Positions 27,701 through 42,700 of a stretch of 64,000 bases of DNA are shown here, one piece after another. The position numbers were made by a program, and so were the translations under genes. The notes below the pieces were generated by a model. That model saw nothing but the letters and a program-made list of their open reading frames with translations, did not search any database and was not told the DNA's origin. The DNA is from Balanoglossus misakiensis. Lineage: Eukaryota; Hemichordata. The stretch lies in assembly GCA_040954595.2 (NCBI GenBank), contig CM082577.2, positions 1,116,001-1,180,000 on the forward strand, in the 5' to 3' direction. The first letter of the stretch is position 1. The number at the start of each line of letters is the position of its first letter.

Positions 27701-30700
27701 GAATGTTTTTAATATTAACTAGAAAAAATCCACAATTATTTCTTAATGCTGATTATCTGGGACTAGTATATATAGATATATTCGTCTCAGTGATTATGAA
27801 ACAAAAACACTATATTCCCCTGGCCTCCTGTATATTTTGTTTTATCAAAGTCAGTTTCTTTTTCAGTCAACCACCTGTTAAGAGTCATAAGTTGACAATA
27901 CACGTAGTGTGATGTCACATCATCTTAGAAATTTAGGAAACTATATAGGTCAACTTGTTCGCTTCCCAAGTGTCAATGAGGCATTGGCATTGGGTCCCAA
28001 AATCAAATAATATGCAGCACATAAATTTAATTAGGTCACTAACGAGATTGTAAAACTATGGGTGAATATTGCTCAGAGTGTCAGTTTAGTACAGCTGCAA
28101 GAAGATCACCACAGTTGAGCTGTGATCAGTTGAGGTGTAAGCATGCATTAAGTGGTTGCATATGAATGAAATATAGGAGATGTGTGTACTGTATTTTAGA
28201 TATGTTAAGAAAGTTCAGATCTTTTGTGGAACAGGAATGCAGATGTCATTATTTATGCAGTCACTTTTGAAATCGCACTGCATTGGTAACTTGTACGCCT
28301 TTGAACATGCTTCTGAGGTTTTCACCAACAGCCGAAGTTATGTAACATATTAATTAACTTATTAAGTTAGTTATCATATTTTTTTAACCTTCCTGTTATT
28401 GTTGTTCTTTTAAATTAAGCATGAGGTTTTTTCTTCATAGAAATGATATCATGAAACTGCTGGTGGGGTAAGTTCAGTGTCTGGCACCATTATGATATGT
28501 TATGTAACTCAGGATAATGAAAAAAAGGGACAGTGCAGTGCCATAGATTTCCCTCTAAGGTGTAAATTGTGTACATATACACAAATGTGTGAATAAAATA
28601 GTCAATCAACTCTTCTGTAGTCGGATTCACGTCAGAAAATTAATTCAGAGTTTGCAGTCTGACCTCTTGGAGACTGCTGATATAATTCAGAAATTTTCTT
28701 CTGAAGTGGATCTGAGCTGGGTTTTCCAAGGGTTAAAATAAACAATGCAGACATGTCTATGTTGTCTATGTTCTGCTATTGTTTGTTATTGTTGGACCCT
28801 CATCTAATTCATTTGAGTCTGAAAGCAGCTTGCTATATGGGTTCAATATGTAAGCAATCAAGTGTCAAACTCAAAGGGATTGGCTGCAGATTTTAATATT
28901 TCTCCTTTCAAAATAGAATTATAAAGCAGATTGTTGAAATTTAAAAAAGTCTGTTTTTCAATCAGAAAGGTGTTGGCAGATTTGCCAGGAACAGGGATTG
29001 CCATATGTTTTGCTATTTAAAGGGAAAGAGTATGACCTTGCACAGAAAAGGATACAGTCACGCGTCAGTGCATTATAATAATAGTTGTCATGGTACCCAC
29101 TCTGGTTGCTATGGTAATATGGAATCTTTGCCTGTGATGAGGATGGTAGAAAGGATGGATGATTATCTGTGTCAGTGGAAACCAATAATATTAATGATGC
29201 AATACAACTGACATTTTGCCCCTGAAATATTCCCATCGATAGATTTAAAACAATTTTGTGTAGCTGTTAGATTTTTGATTCTTTACAATTTAACATACAT
29301 ACATATATAATAATAAGAAAATCAACCATCATATATTTATTGTACTGTTCCTTTCATCTGTGAAAATAAAATCAATGCTTTACAATCTGTGTCATTTCAC
29401 CTACAGCTGAAACATTGTCAGAAGATGAAGATGATTACCTGTCAGATTGTAACCCTGATAGTGTTACATCAAGCATTACCAATAGCCCTACCCCTCTACT
29501 AAAGATGAGTGGCCAACCATCAGGATCTCTCACCCCCAGCCCAGGGGGACCCTTCTCGGCATTGACCCCAAGTATGTGGCCTCAAGATATCCTGGCAAAA
29601 TTAGCACAGGTGAGAACAGTGTATACATGTGTAGGTGTAAACAATCTCTCTTGACATTTCACTTTGCATTTTGATTGATTTTGAAAATTATCCTTAGCTG
29701 TTTGCCTTTGCTTAGCAATTTGAATTTTTTTTTCAGACTGAAGATTCCAGCAACCCACCAGAGTTTCGATATGATGAGTTTGGTTTCCGTGTGGATGAAG
29801 AGGACGGAGCTGAACCCAATTCCAATAAATTACTGAGCCAGCCATTAGTGGAGGAGCCGCAACACAGGTTAAAATGGACAGCCCATTTAGAATTTACACA
29901 TAATCAGAATGTGGGTAACCTAACCTGGGACAAGGTAAATTTACAGTAAAAATCATTAAATTTCATTGCGTTTTCATTGTAAAATAGATGACCTCAGTAT
30001 TCTATGATGAAAAACTTTCAACAGACAAATTGTGTTACAGTCCAATTATTTTAGCACTGGGTTGAACCATATACATTGGAATGGGGGTGAAAGGGTCAGA
30101 TTGTGTCATGTCACATGCGTCCATGGCAGCATTAGAGTTACCAGTATTTCATGATTTGCGTCATTGATTTTGTATAGGTTGACTCCAGTTTACATCGATC
30201 TGACAAACTGCGGAGTCTGGTGAAAACTGGCATTCCTCACAGTATGAGAGGTCAAATATGGATGAGAGTGTCAGGGGGAATGAAGAAAAAACAGAATTCA
30301 GAAATTTCCTACAAGGTGAGTTTAATTATACGCAATTACTTTGAAGTTTGAATGTTACTGATAGTAAAACCAAGTGAAACACAGAAAGATTGGTATTTTT
30401 AATGAGGTCAGAAAATCAGGTTCAAAATTCCAGTAGTTCAACATCCAGTGATTTTTAGCTTCTGGCTACCCTGATTAAAAACTGCTGCTAGCCCTTGGGC
30501 TAACAAATTAAAGTGGAACTTGACACATTTTTATCACCTTGGGCTTTAATATCTCTAATGCAGAACTGAAACTTCCACTTGCCAGAAGTGGTAAAATGGT
30601 TCAAAGTTCACTGAGTTTGAACCTCAGTGACATAATAATTCACCAAACTGGTGAATCTCCCATGTCTACTTGTATAAACTGCAGTTACTGACTCCATAAT

Positions 30701-33700
30701 TCTTTTCTATTATAGGATGTAATTAAGGCCAGTTCCAATGAGCACACAGTCACTGCCAAACAAATTGAAAAGGTGAGATTGAACATTTGAACCACATTTT
30801 GATATTTTCACAAGAGATAAAATGTCTGCTCGCACACCAGGCACAGAGGCTATATTTTTCCATGATTTCCATTTTCCACAGGATTTACTGAGGACGATGC
30901 CAAGCAATGCATGCTTTTCAAACATCAACAGTACAGGTATCCCAAGGCTCCGGAGAATACTGCGATGCATCGCCTGGTTGTATCCAGAAATCGGATACTG
31001 CCAAGGAACTGGAATGGTGAGTGAAATAAAGCGTCTGGTAATTACAGTTAGAGAATTCTGTGATGAGACTTCTATCTGCATTATATAGTTACTGACTGAT
31101 GACTTTTTTCATCAAATGTTTCTGCATAGTATCTCAATGGCTTTATTCACTCGATCATAAAAACTGACCTGAAGTGACCCCCATCAATCAAACACAATCA
31201 ACAAACTTAACCTGTTTTGTGTGATTTTTTTCCACGTTTCAAGATGGCTGCCCCACTGTTGCTATTTTTAGAAGAGGAAGATGCTTTCTGGATGATGTGT
31301 ACAATAGTGGAGGATTTAGTGCCAGCATCCTATTATTCAAATACTCTCATAGGAGTACAGGTATTACAAACATACACATATTTGCTGACATCTTGGCATC
31401 ATTTCTGAACCGTTTATCATTCCCGTTTTTGTTCCAATGTGAGGTCACATCTTGACGTGGCACAGATGGGATCCCTGACCTGAGTGACCTCAATCTCTGA
31501 CCTCTTAAACATGAATGCCAACATGGCACTTTGTGGACATTTTCCCTTCAGATCTAAAACCCATTCAAAGAGCTGGTAAATCATCTATTAATTTAAAGAA
31601 CATCTTGCCAATTTTTCTAATATTTTGCAAACGGGATGCAAACTTATGGCTTTGGTTTGGATATTATTTTGGATAAATTTGCGTGAAATTTTACTTATAA
31701 ATTTTCATTTTTTAGGCTGATCAACGAGTTTTACGCCAGCTACTTGTAAGTTACCTCCCAGACCTTGATGTATTACTGAAAGAACATGATATAGGTAAGA
31801 CAGATTTCATTACATGATCAGTAATATTTAATCTAGGTTTATGAATATAATTTGAGAGGGAAAGAACTAGAAACTGTACACCCAAAGTTTTAGAAAAAAA
31901 ATGATAAGTTAATGTGCCATTGACCCTCTGTCTAGAAAAAGTTCAAAAAGTACCATGTGTTTTGAGTATTTTATGTGGTTAGAGTTCAAATGGTGACAAC
32001 CATTGCAAACAGTTGCATACCATTGCAGGTCCCTGTGGACATAGTTTTTTTTTTTTTTGGGGGGGGGGGGGCTGAATAACAGATTGGGCTCTGCCTGTCT
32101 GGTCAGACATGCAGGGACTGATTTCATTCAGACTTTAATAGTACAAGGACAATGAACTGTACATGCCAATATCAAATGGCTTCCACGTGGCAATTTTGTT
32201 ATGATTTTTTAATGTCCAAAGCCATCATGCAAACATGCCTGAACAGATTTCATTCATACTTGGTATAAGGGCATTGTACTATGAATTAACGTACATATGC
32301 ATGTCAGCTACTCCAGTGGGAACTGTGTCATTGACAATGACTTGTATAAAAACAGTTCTGTTGTCACATGTCATGGTTGCCCTTACACATGTGCAAGATT
32401 GTAAGAAACATAAAACAGTCTGGTATGCAGAAATATCTGGAAAACAATGTCAAAGTTCAACCATCCCCCATAAATCACCCTAGTCTGACTCACTTTCTAC
32501 TTCTAACGTGGGAAGACTGTCCTATGTTTGCAATATACTGGAGTTTAATACAAAGAACAGTTGACCTTCATTAAAAAAGTTATGGAATCTCACACCCCAA
32601 TGACCTCAGTCCTGGGAGAAGATGTCATACATGACTTGGAGATATTTTGTTTCACTTGCCTCTGGCTTCTTTAAGACAAATATCACAATGAGTGTGAGAA
32701 ATCTTATCTGAGGTCTTTGGCGTATGAGAATCTTTTTTCACAAAAGACCACAAAATGTACTAAATTTTTACTAGAAACATTGAGTTGTTGATAACATGAC
32801 TGCCATCGGACATGTTGTGGTTCTTGTCCATCTACATGTACTTCATACAAGATCGTTTTGAAGTTGCCATACATTCCCTTATGAACCATATCTTGTCTTG
32901 ATGTCTGATATTACTTTTTCTTTTTTATCTGTCCAACAGAGTTGTCATTGATAACATTACATTGGTTTCTGACAACCTTTGCTAATGTGGTTCACATGAA
33001 AGTTTTGCTTCGACTGTGGGATTTATTCTTCTATGAGGGCTCTGTTATTCTCTTTCAAATCACCCTTGGAATGCTGAAATTGAAGGTAAGAAACAGTCCT
33101 CCTTCCAAGGTTTTTGGTGTCATGACCGTTGTCCTGGGTACATATCATTCTCCTTATCTCATCACAAGAAGTTTGTGTAGTCTTACATATCACAGTCTCT
33201 GTGGCTAACCATAAGCAGTGTCAGATTTATGACATCAAATAATGGTGTCATTTTGCATTGTGTATTTTACTTCTGTAAGTATACAATTTTCTTTGAGTAC
33301 TGAAATTACAGGATGCTTATTTTAGACCACAGAATTTTACTGACATTTAAGAAAAAAACAATTTGCAGTGAAACTTGAATGTACCAACCTTAACAGCGCC
33401 CTCTTTAGGCCAGGAATGAATCTGTCATAATGCGCCCACAACTCAAGTCACTCTTCATGATCGGATGAACTCTGTTACAATGGAATATGCACTGTATAAT
33501 GAAAGGGAATGATATTTTTAAAAATTCTTAAACGAGTATCTTTCTGTCTAGTAATAGATAGATTTTAGAAAAGACATTGAAATCATTTTCATCATATTGT
33601 TTGATTATTTTCATTGATTAAAGTTTCAATATTTAATCAGTAATGAATGAATCTATTCATTGCTGTGTTATGCTATACAAGTAGTTGGAAAAATTGCCAC

Positions 33701-36700
33701 ATCTACAGCAATATGACAGTGATGTCATTTATAGTTATCATGTGACACTGGACTCCCTAGGTCAGCGAATTTTGTTTTAATGCATGCTGTGGGCAGTTAA
33801 TTTTACAGCAGATATGGTTTGTACGTCAAAGGTGATGTTTTATCAGAAAAAAAGTAACATTCATAATCTGTTATAATACACATTTGAAGTGAGGTGTTAG
33901 TACATGTGTAATAACATGAAGAATATCGGTGGAGTTTAGCAGACCACTGACAATACCTGACATCTGTTATTCCGCATGGAATATTTTAACTATTTTTAAC
34001 CAAACCACGTACCACAACACAAGGTCCATAACCTTTAATAGTTCCATGTAATTTCACAAAATTTAAGTGATGTTATTTGGCTGGTTTTTTTAGTTATCAT
34101 TGCTGATTTCAGTCAAATTTTATAGAGTACTTCGTTGTCAAGTTACCTAGTTAGCAGTGGTGGATTTGTACGTGGAATTCTCTATTTGTATTGTACAGCA
34201 GACACACAAGTACAGCACTTAATCATGAAATTATCAACTTACTACAGTTGATATAATGTCAAACATTCCTCCATCACCGTAGAAAAATTCAACATATTTA
34301 TGTCAGCTGGGAAATTATATTTTATAGATGAGACTGCCAGCAAAAACATATTGATGTGTGTAATTAACATTCTGTGTGTACATGTACATGTACTGGGTAT
34401 ACACCACTCTGTAGTAATTTACCAACCCTCAAAAATAACATGGGTATGTAAAAACGTCAGTTTCATTAAAATGGATGCAAGATGAATATTCACGCCTTAA
34501 TTATGATGACGGTAATACAGAAACCTATTGTGCACACATTGGAGTATTTGTGGATTAAGATCCACAAGTGTGCCATATGCAGAGTATCATCATTGAATAT
34601 TGCTGCCGCAGCAGTGATGTGGCAGATTGCTGTTTATACTATTGATTGACTGTCGCACAGTCACGTCCGCACGCATTGGAGGAAACAGGTGATAGGAGAA
34701 CAGCTTTATACGGTTGTTAATTATTTCACATTATTGGTAGGTGTGTATACCCGGTATTTATATACCCTGACCTCAGATACCTCTTTTAGTATAGGCCTTG
34801 ATTATGAGGCTGAGGTCGTATTCGGCTGCGATGTGGCCGGGAGTGTTTATACCGTTGTAGTGGGTTAGAAAATCTGATACAATGCAGTTGGTCTAGTCGT
34901 GGATGTCTGGGATATGGAAGTGGATGTACGTTGGGTGAAAATGGATGTCGATGATCATCGGCTGATTTAAAATGTCATATGTAGTTCTGGAGGATGAAAT
35001 GGATGTGACATGGGGTCTGCCAACTCAAGCATCACACTTTCAGTTCCTGATCAAACACAATCTCCACACAATGGAACTAGGGCATGGGGCCAAAATTTGG
35101 CCCACTCCTTGCGGATATCTCAATTGCAAGTGTTTAATCTATGAGACAATCAACCCAGTAACGTTTACTCTTCATGAAGCTGATATTGATAACGATGATG
35201 TCATCTTCAATGCCTATCTGGGGTGTTGTCCAGCACAGGGTTACAGGAACCGCAAGGTATGTGAATTTTTCATATCAATGTCATCTGATATGTTTTATCA
35301 CTACAGGAAGACACATTACTGGAGTTGGAGAACTCCGCTCAGATATTTAACGCTCTCTCAGATATCCCCAGTGAAATTGATGATGTGGACAAACTTATAG
35401 AGGTAGGATTATTTTCAATCTTACAAGCTCCATTTTATCATATTTTTGTAGATAAAAAATATTAAGTGTAATGCATAACAGATATGACCTGAAGGTCATT
35501 CTAGTTCGCATATAGTGGTCCTACATTGCTAGGATACATGAAATATCAGAGGTGACTTCCAATAGGGTTTATTTTATAATCCAAGATAATAATTGGCAAT
35601 TATCAGCTGACACATTCTTCAAATTACAAAATGTATTAATTTTACATTTGTGAAAAGGAGTTTAAATTTTCCCTATTTAAAAGCATTGCCAGAAAAATTA
35701 ATATTATACTGATGTAAGTTTGAACCCTTCATACCAGGACTGAAATTTGATGACAGCTACTGTAATCTATTATGAGGAATGAGCTCTGTGTGAATATGAG
35801 CCATGACCTAATTACAGCTTCATGCGATGTACAGTTTGATAGTCTGAAATAAAAATGTTACTGGTTTTCAATTCATGAGGGCAGGGATCTTTATTTTATT
35901 AATTGTATGTATTTAATTTTTTTTTGTCTTCAGTCGGCTATGAAGGTATCAGCCTCATTAACAGATGTGCTGATTGACACTCACCGTCGTAAACATCTTG
36001 CATATTTAATGGCTGAGCAAGGGCAGATTGTCAATCCTGAATCAGCTGGCAATCTTCCGAAACAGGTAAGTCATGTGCTGGCCTTCCTGACAATTTCTAT
36101 GCCAGACATGTGTGGTGCTGTGTATGGATGATTTTCCACTCATTGCGAGATCTCGCGAGACTTGGATTATTACCATAGCAATGGGTTGCTACCCAAGTAA
36201 TGAGATGGCTTTTGTCTTGTAGTCATTTACATATCAATTAGTCGGCATTATGTATCATTATTCACATATACTGGAATATTGAAAAGCTATGTTTTTACAG
36301 TTGGTGACAAGTGTCACTGCAGTCTGGGTTAAGCGCTTTCCGTCTAACCATATGGTCACACTGGAGCAGAGAAAAGGATGTGTCTTTGAGTGAAAAGAGT
36401 CAAAGAAACCACATTTCGTGCATGTGTGCTTCAAGCTTGCTTGTTGGGAGTGATAAGAACATAGAGTGATGAAACTCCAACAAGACTTTGTTAATGTGCT
36501 TCTGTGTCATCAATCATGTTCACAGCATCTACACAGAAGACAATTACAGAGAAGAAAATCTCTCATTGGACAAATATTCGGTGAGTTGATAATATTTCAT
36601 CAAATTCTGTCATTGTCACTGACTAGACATCCTGACTTTATACCAGTCACTTATCTTCAGACAAATTACCAGCAATACCAACATTAATTAATACTCTATT

Positions 36701-39700
36701 GATAAACTCAACCCACAAATTCTGTTTTGAGTTTCCATACAATTTGCACAACTAATTTTGTAAAAAGAAACACTTCTTTTCCAAGAAATAAACTCAACTT
36801 TCCTCTGAAAACAGCATGCCTGAGGTTATATCAATTGAATTTCTCCTTTACAGGGCAAGATGACAGACCTGAAGATTTGAAGGCCAAGAATATTCGACAA
36901 ACAGAATTGGTTTCTGATCTGAGAGAGTCCATTTTACAAATAGGACGGCATTTCCAAAGTATAGACCCCAAAAATGCAAAAATTGTAAGTGCGTGTTTTG
37001 CCTTTGTGTGTTTTGTGCCCTTATACACCTGACTGTGTTTGTGTGAGTGTTATAAATAACATGTGTTCTTTTATTCTTCTTCAGTCATTACAACCTGACT
37101 ACTCGTTAGAAAGTCATCAAAAAGACCATGAAAACTTTGTCAACGTGACGAGAAACAGAAAGAGACGTGCCAAAGCACTTTTAGATTTCGAAAGGCATGA
37201 TGATGATGAATTGGGCTTTAGAAAAAATGATATCATTACAGTAAGTAACACACAATGATCAAATAGACTGCTTAATGACCATTTCCTTACAATACATGTA
37301 GCTAATTGCTCTGACATTTTTGAAGAGTTTTGACTGTCAAAATATGAGAATAATCTATTCATGACACAATTTGATCTGAGGTGGCTCTTTGGCAACCCTT
37401 TTGTTATGATTTTACTGATTTCATGATTCCATCAATTCATGATTTCTTGCAATGTTCTCCTAGTCTATTTGCATTGTTTACCATGACTTTTTGGTTGTTA
37501 TTTTCTTCAGATAATATCACAGAAAGACGAACACTGTTGGGTTGGAGAATTGAATGGACTCAGAGGTCAGTCATTGTGTGTTTTAATTTTTTTTATTACA
37601 TTTGCAATCATAAAGTATACTCAGAGTCAGAATGTATAGTCAACAAGTTTTTTTCTCGTCACAGGATGGTTTCCTGCAAAGTTTGTGGAACTGTTAGACG
37701 AACGCAGTAAACAATATACAACAGCTGGTGATGACTCGGTGACAGAAACCATTACAGATTTGGTTCGTGGAGTGTGAGTATATTTATTGGTTCCCCACGA
37801 AAATGGTTCATATTTGGTGACAGTGTTAAAAGATCCAGAACTGATACAAAGAAATATCATTCCTCAAATGACTAATCAACCACTTTTTTAAATATCTTGG
37901 TACATATTGCTTGAGGTGCACAATTTAAAAATCATTTCTCATTAAACCTGTTATAAATACATGTTTCTCGTTTGATTTATGTCAACAGTTTAGCACCGAC
38001 TTTGAAATCTGTTTTTGAGCATGGTCTTAGGAGGCCCAACTTTCTCGGTGGACCTTGCCATCCATGGTTGTTCATGGAAGAGGTAGGATCATTTGTATTT
38101 TTTGTCAGAAATGCAACAGACTTTAACACAACAATAAATATCTCTCCTTGATGATATTGTTGGCTGTCGTGTGTGGTTGTTGACGTTGGGGGCAGTAGCA
38201 AAACAACCCAGTGGTAAAAACGAAAGTATGAGTAGAGGAATGTGTAGAGGGCGTCACCTTTGCCAACAGATTTTTCAGTCACAGTACCTGGTATTTGTCA
38301 CGCTAATTGAGTTGGACAGAATTCCAATCAAGTCCTGTTGTGTATGAATTTTTTACCATTTATAGTACACATGGGAATAAGGTCATTTCTCTTTTGAAGG
38401 ACTTTAAGAATACAATTTTATAAGTTCATGGACTTCAGGATAATTAACTCTAATAGGCTTGTAATGAATTCTTAAATGATGGCACGATGTCTGTTCTCTA
38501 GACATTATGTGCTTGTAGTTTCTTGACCAGGGTTGCCAAAAGGTGTTTGTATGTAATTTTATACCTCCCAACATTTTCATGAACACTTGGCATTTTTGTG
38601 TGTGTACCGTGTTGAGTAGAACTGAAAACAGCACAAAGAAATCGTACATTGCGATAGCCTTCATAATTCAGCTATCAATGCAGGGGGTAGTTCGACCATC
38701 ATATTAAAGTGTGAGATCATCCCCCAAAACAAGCATCCATTGTAGACCTGGCTTAGACAGGTTGACATCGTCAAGTAGAAACATTCATTCTGTAGTGAGT
38801 GTATTTGCTCCTTTGTTTGCGTATGAACTTTGAAGTCTGCAGCTTTGAAGTGGACAGACTTCAATGAACCTGGAAAAGTCATCTGTTGGACATATGTGTG
38901 CAGTGGCTGTGAACAAGACATGTCATCAAGATTTCATTTGCCCCCCTCCCCCCAACTAGACACTCAGTGTCAGAGATTGTCTACATGTTACCAGATCACA
39001 GTGGTATTTCAACAACAGTATAACCCACACAACACCAACAAGCATCTGTTTTGCCTCTCCTTAATTTCACCCATCAACTGGGTATTAAAACAGCTTTAGA
39101 ATGACTTGTCAGCCATCAATGAATGTTGACTAGAAGAAATCACTCTACTGTCTGCCAGATGGACTTAATAGTTTAATTTATTGCTTGCATACTTATGTCG
39201 ACAAGCCCGCTATAATGTACACATCGCCCCCAACATACTTGAATTCGTCTGAACATCTACTCAACCAGCAAACCGTAAAACGACTGACTTTTGTGATTTG
39301 TTAACTTTCATTGTGTATTTACCAAGTCTTTTATTTTTAGGGTGAAGTAAGGACTTGCAAATATTTGATAAATTAATACACTCTTTAAAATTTAACTGTG
39401 TCCTGTTTGAACAATTGCAATTTGTACATTAACAGTTTTCAAGTTGTCATGTCAGCTGAGCTTTATGGAATTTTCCATCCCAAAATAATGGCAACAAAGT
39501 CAATCTACTTGTTTGGTTTGAAATGGCAAAGACTACTCTGATATATAAACCTATTATATGTCATTCATTTTTTTTTCATTTTCGAGAGTATATACTCACT
39601 CATAAGAATCATCTATTTTATCATCATGATGAGAATTTAGCAAACTTCTCTGACATGAACTTTGTCAAACATCTTGCCATCACACAAAAATCAAAGGCAG

Positions 39701-42700
39701 CTGTTCCTTAACCTCTTCACCCTTACCTCATGTGGAATGGCCTAGCTTGGCAGCAGCCAACAATAGGAATACTGTAATGTACAGGAAATTGAGGGGGGTG
39801 GTGGGGTTAAGCTGTGCTGTTTCCGTCTCAAATGAGAACACCATAGGGGCAGGTTATTGCTGATTGAAATTCAGCTTCAAAATGTCAACCATCATCTATT
39901 TTTGGCTCACCATTTCCTGCTGCCAGTAGCAGTTTGTTCAATAAAAAGTAATTCATTGATGAGAAACACTGTGTTGTCATCAGAAATAGACTGTCTTCCG
40001 GATGATATCCCAGCTGAAACCTGTGAAAGACATCGTCTTAAAACGAAAATGCAAGCTGTTGATGGGTTTATCAGATGTTGATCTGGAAATGATATTTTCC
40101 TTTGAACTGGTTGCAAAGGAGTTGATCGAACTGAACACTATGTTGACCCAGAAATTTGTGTGTGGGAATTAAATATTTCCATCTGTACTTTAATACCACC
40201 TTTGTTCATATCGACCCAGAAATCTAATTTTAGGAGTGAAAGATTCCCAGTTGTGTGTACCTAGCCTACTTGTAGGGAATTGAACTTTGCATTTACTTCT
40301 GTGACTGAGTCAGTGAACTCAGACTTGTGTATGAGAGATTTATATGAGTCTCTTCAGTAAAAAATTCCCTGCAAGTTCTTCAATATATCTGCATTTTCAG
40401 GGAGTGATTACATCCTTATAACTAATGTGTAAATGTTGTTGTTTGTTGCATATTTTGCTATGAATCAACATGACATGCATTTGCAAGCACTGAGATGTGT
40501 GTAAAAATTCAGTCGTTTTCAACTTCAAACTTTAAATATTCCTTCGTTTGATATTCTCTGTTCAGGCTGCTGCCAAAGAAGTGGAGAGAGACTTTGATTC
40601 TGTTTATTCAAGACTGGTGCTCTGCAAGACATACAGGTAAAAAGCTTTGATTCTTTACTTGCTACCTTAACCCTTTCACTTAATTCTTCCACTAGGTTGT
40701 TACTTGGATGTAGAATTTGAAAGACTTGATCAGCAGTCAACTCGCATCAATTAAATACAGTTGTGATGACAAGGAGTGTGTGAACAGTATGGACAAAAAT
40801 GAGAGAAAAGGTCACAGTCCTTTTTGATATTCAGTGAAAAGGTGTTTGTTCTTTTCTTACCATGACTCACTACTCTAGAAATTGAGGTCAGTTCACCGAG
40901 GATTGTTGGTGAGCTCTTCAATGGTGGTAAACATTTGTGTGTAGTGAGTCAGGAATTAATATTGTTGAGAGTAGATCAACTGTAACGGTTGGGTGTTGTT
41001 TTAGAATGACTTCCAGCCATTGGCTTGCCCCCTGTGATAGCTATTAAAGCCAAGCCTATTTGATTTTTAAACAGGAATTTACACCAGTGGGAATTCTCAC
41101 CTATTGTATCTGTAATCGCATGTACATGTATTTGTCAGTTTGGTCACAGGGAAGTCACACACATGTGTGGGGCCATGAAGAAAATGATCAACAACTTTTG
41201 TTGTGAAAAAGGAAGTTTTTAAAAAATGTGGATTTTGTATTGGTGTAACTACAAATATTGTTAGTGTATGTAATAACAGAAAAGTCATAAACATCCTAAG
41301 GCATAATATTGCATCAGTATTATTACAAAATTGGGAGAAAACAAAACAGCAAATCAGTAGCAGGAATGAAAATAATTTAGTAGTAATACTCCAAAACAAC
41401 TAGTTTTCACACATCCAGAAAAAAAACATCTGCATTTAATAAAATAATATTTGCTCACATACCATTCACGTGTGATATCAGATTCTGGTATTGCTGTGTT
41501 GAAAGATTTAGTTTTTCACCGAAAGCTTATCATGTCTTGATGTTGCGTAGGTTTGAACGTTATCTCTGTCTACATTCCAAACTTATTAGATCAAAAGTTT
41601 TAGTTGCGTTGGGTGATGTCATTATGTTGGATTATAGACTAGTCACAATATCTCTTTGAGATGATGTTTGTGCACTGTGCCATTTTTATCACCTGTTTTA
41701 TTGAAATTGAATTATTCGGAAGGCCTGAGAGGATGTGGGAATGCATTGTGAAACGTTGAAAAAACATCTTGATGTTGTTTGGCCCAAATTCATTATTTTC
41801 TAGGGTAAAGTTTGAGCTCTATAGAGGAAACTGGCGGTGAGAGGGTTTGATTGCCTTGTCATATCACAAACAAGTAACTGTTTGAGGCATAGTTGAACAG
41901 GTGTTGTTGAAACACAGGTTAGCTTTCCATTGCAGCCAAGCATTATAGTTTAAATGAACACTTGCATTTTCAAAGCTTTTTGATGATTGTAGGATTCACA
42001 ATGTTTGCATAGAGAACCACCATGTGAGTTTGACGCACTTCAAAAGAATGGGGGAAAAAAACATTGGTTTGGAACCAGCCTGAACTGCTTATTGCAGTAA
42101 TCCCTTCTGAAATGAGTGTAGTTGAATGAAAGTCGCTATTTGGAACTTCGCCAAGGCAATCAAGATGTTGATCTTAAATCATACCAAACAAAGAGGGGAG
42201 GACCTTGAGCTATTAAAGAAGGCGGTTTATTTGCATGTGCCTTAGAGGCAGAACCCTGTGGAGTTGGGAACTGGATGGAGAATGAAATAAAAAGAGCGGA
42301 AATATCCTGAGGCACTTGATTCTCATCCAAGGGTGTTTTGGATCTTGGAAAAGTGAATGAAATCTCGTTGACCCAAGGCGCTGACAACATTTCCGTCCAC
42401 TTACGCACAGTTCCGAGAAGTGGCTGCGGTCAAGAGGGATACGCCCTTGAAACACTGATTGTGGGTCTGTAATGAGCCATGTGTTGTTTACCTTTTGCTA
42501 AGTTGTTGATTGCACAGAAGTCATGTGGGCTAGGGATGAGTTGGATCAACATCTCATTGTCAGTTAATGGGATGTAATGATGTACCTCTAGGTGTGTTCA
42601 TTTTATGTGCTTGAGCGGGGGAAAAAAAACGTGTAGATCCATGATTCAACAGGTATTCTTTATTTTTTGTGTGTGCGGATTCCTCTGAGAGACTCGAGTG

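Larger units (their letters stand above)
31795..32939 (+). other. SGSM3 intron 8 with a diverged interspersed repeat
   Basis: Contains a T14-G13 homopolymer junction (32045-32071) and two diverged copies of one sequence unit (about 32105-32190 and 32228-32330). Both carry GATTTCATTCA followed by an ACTT...GTAC or GTAT-like motif. Nothing coding was recognised. Confidence 0.55.
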
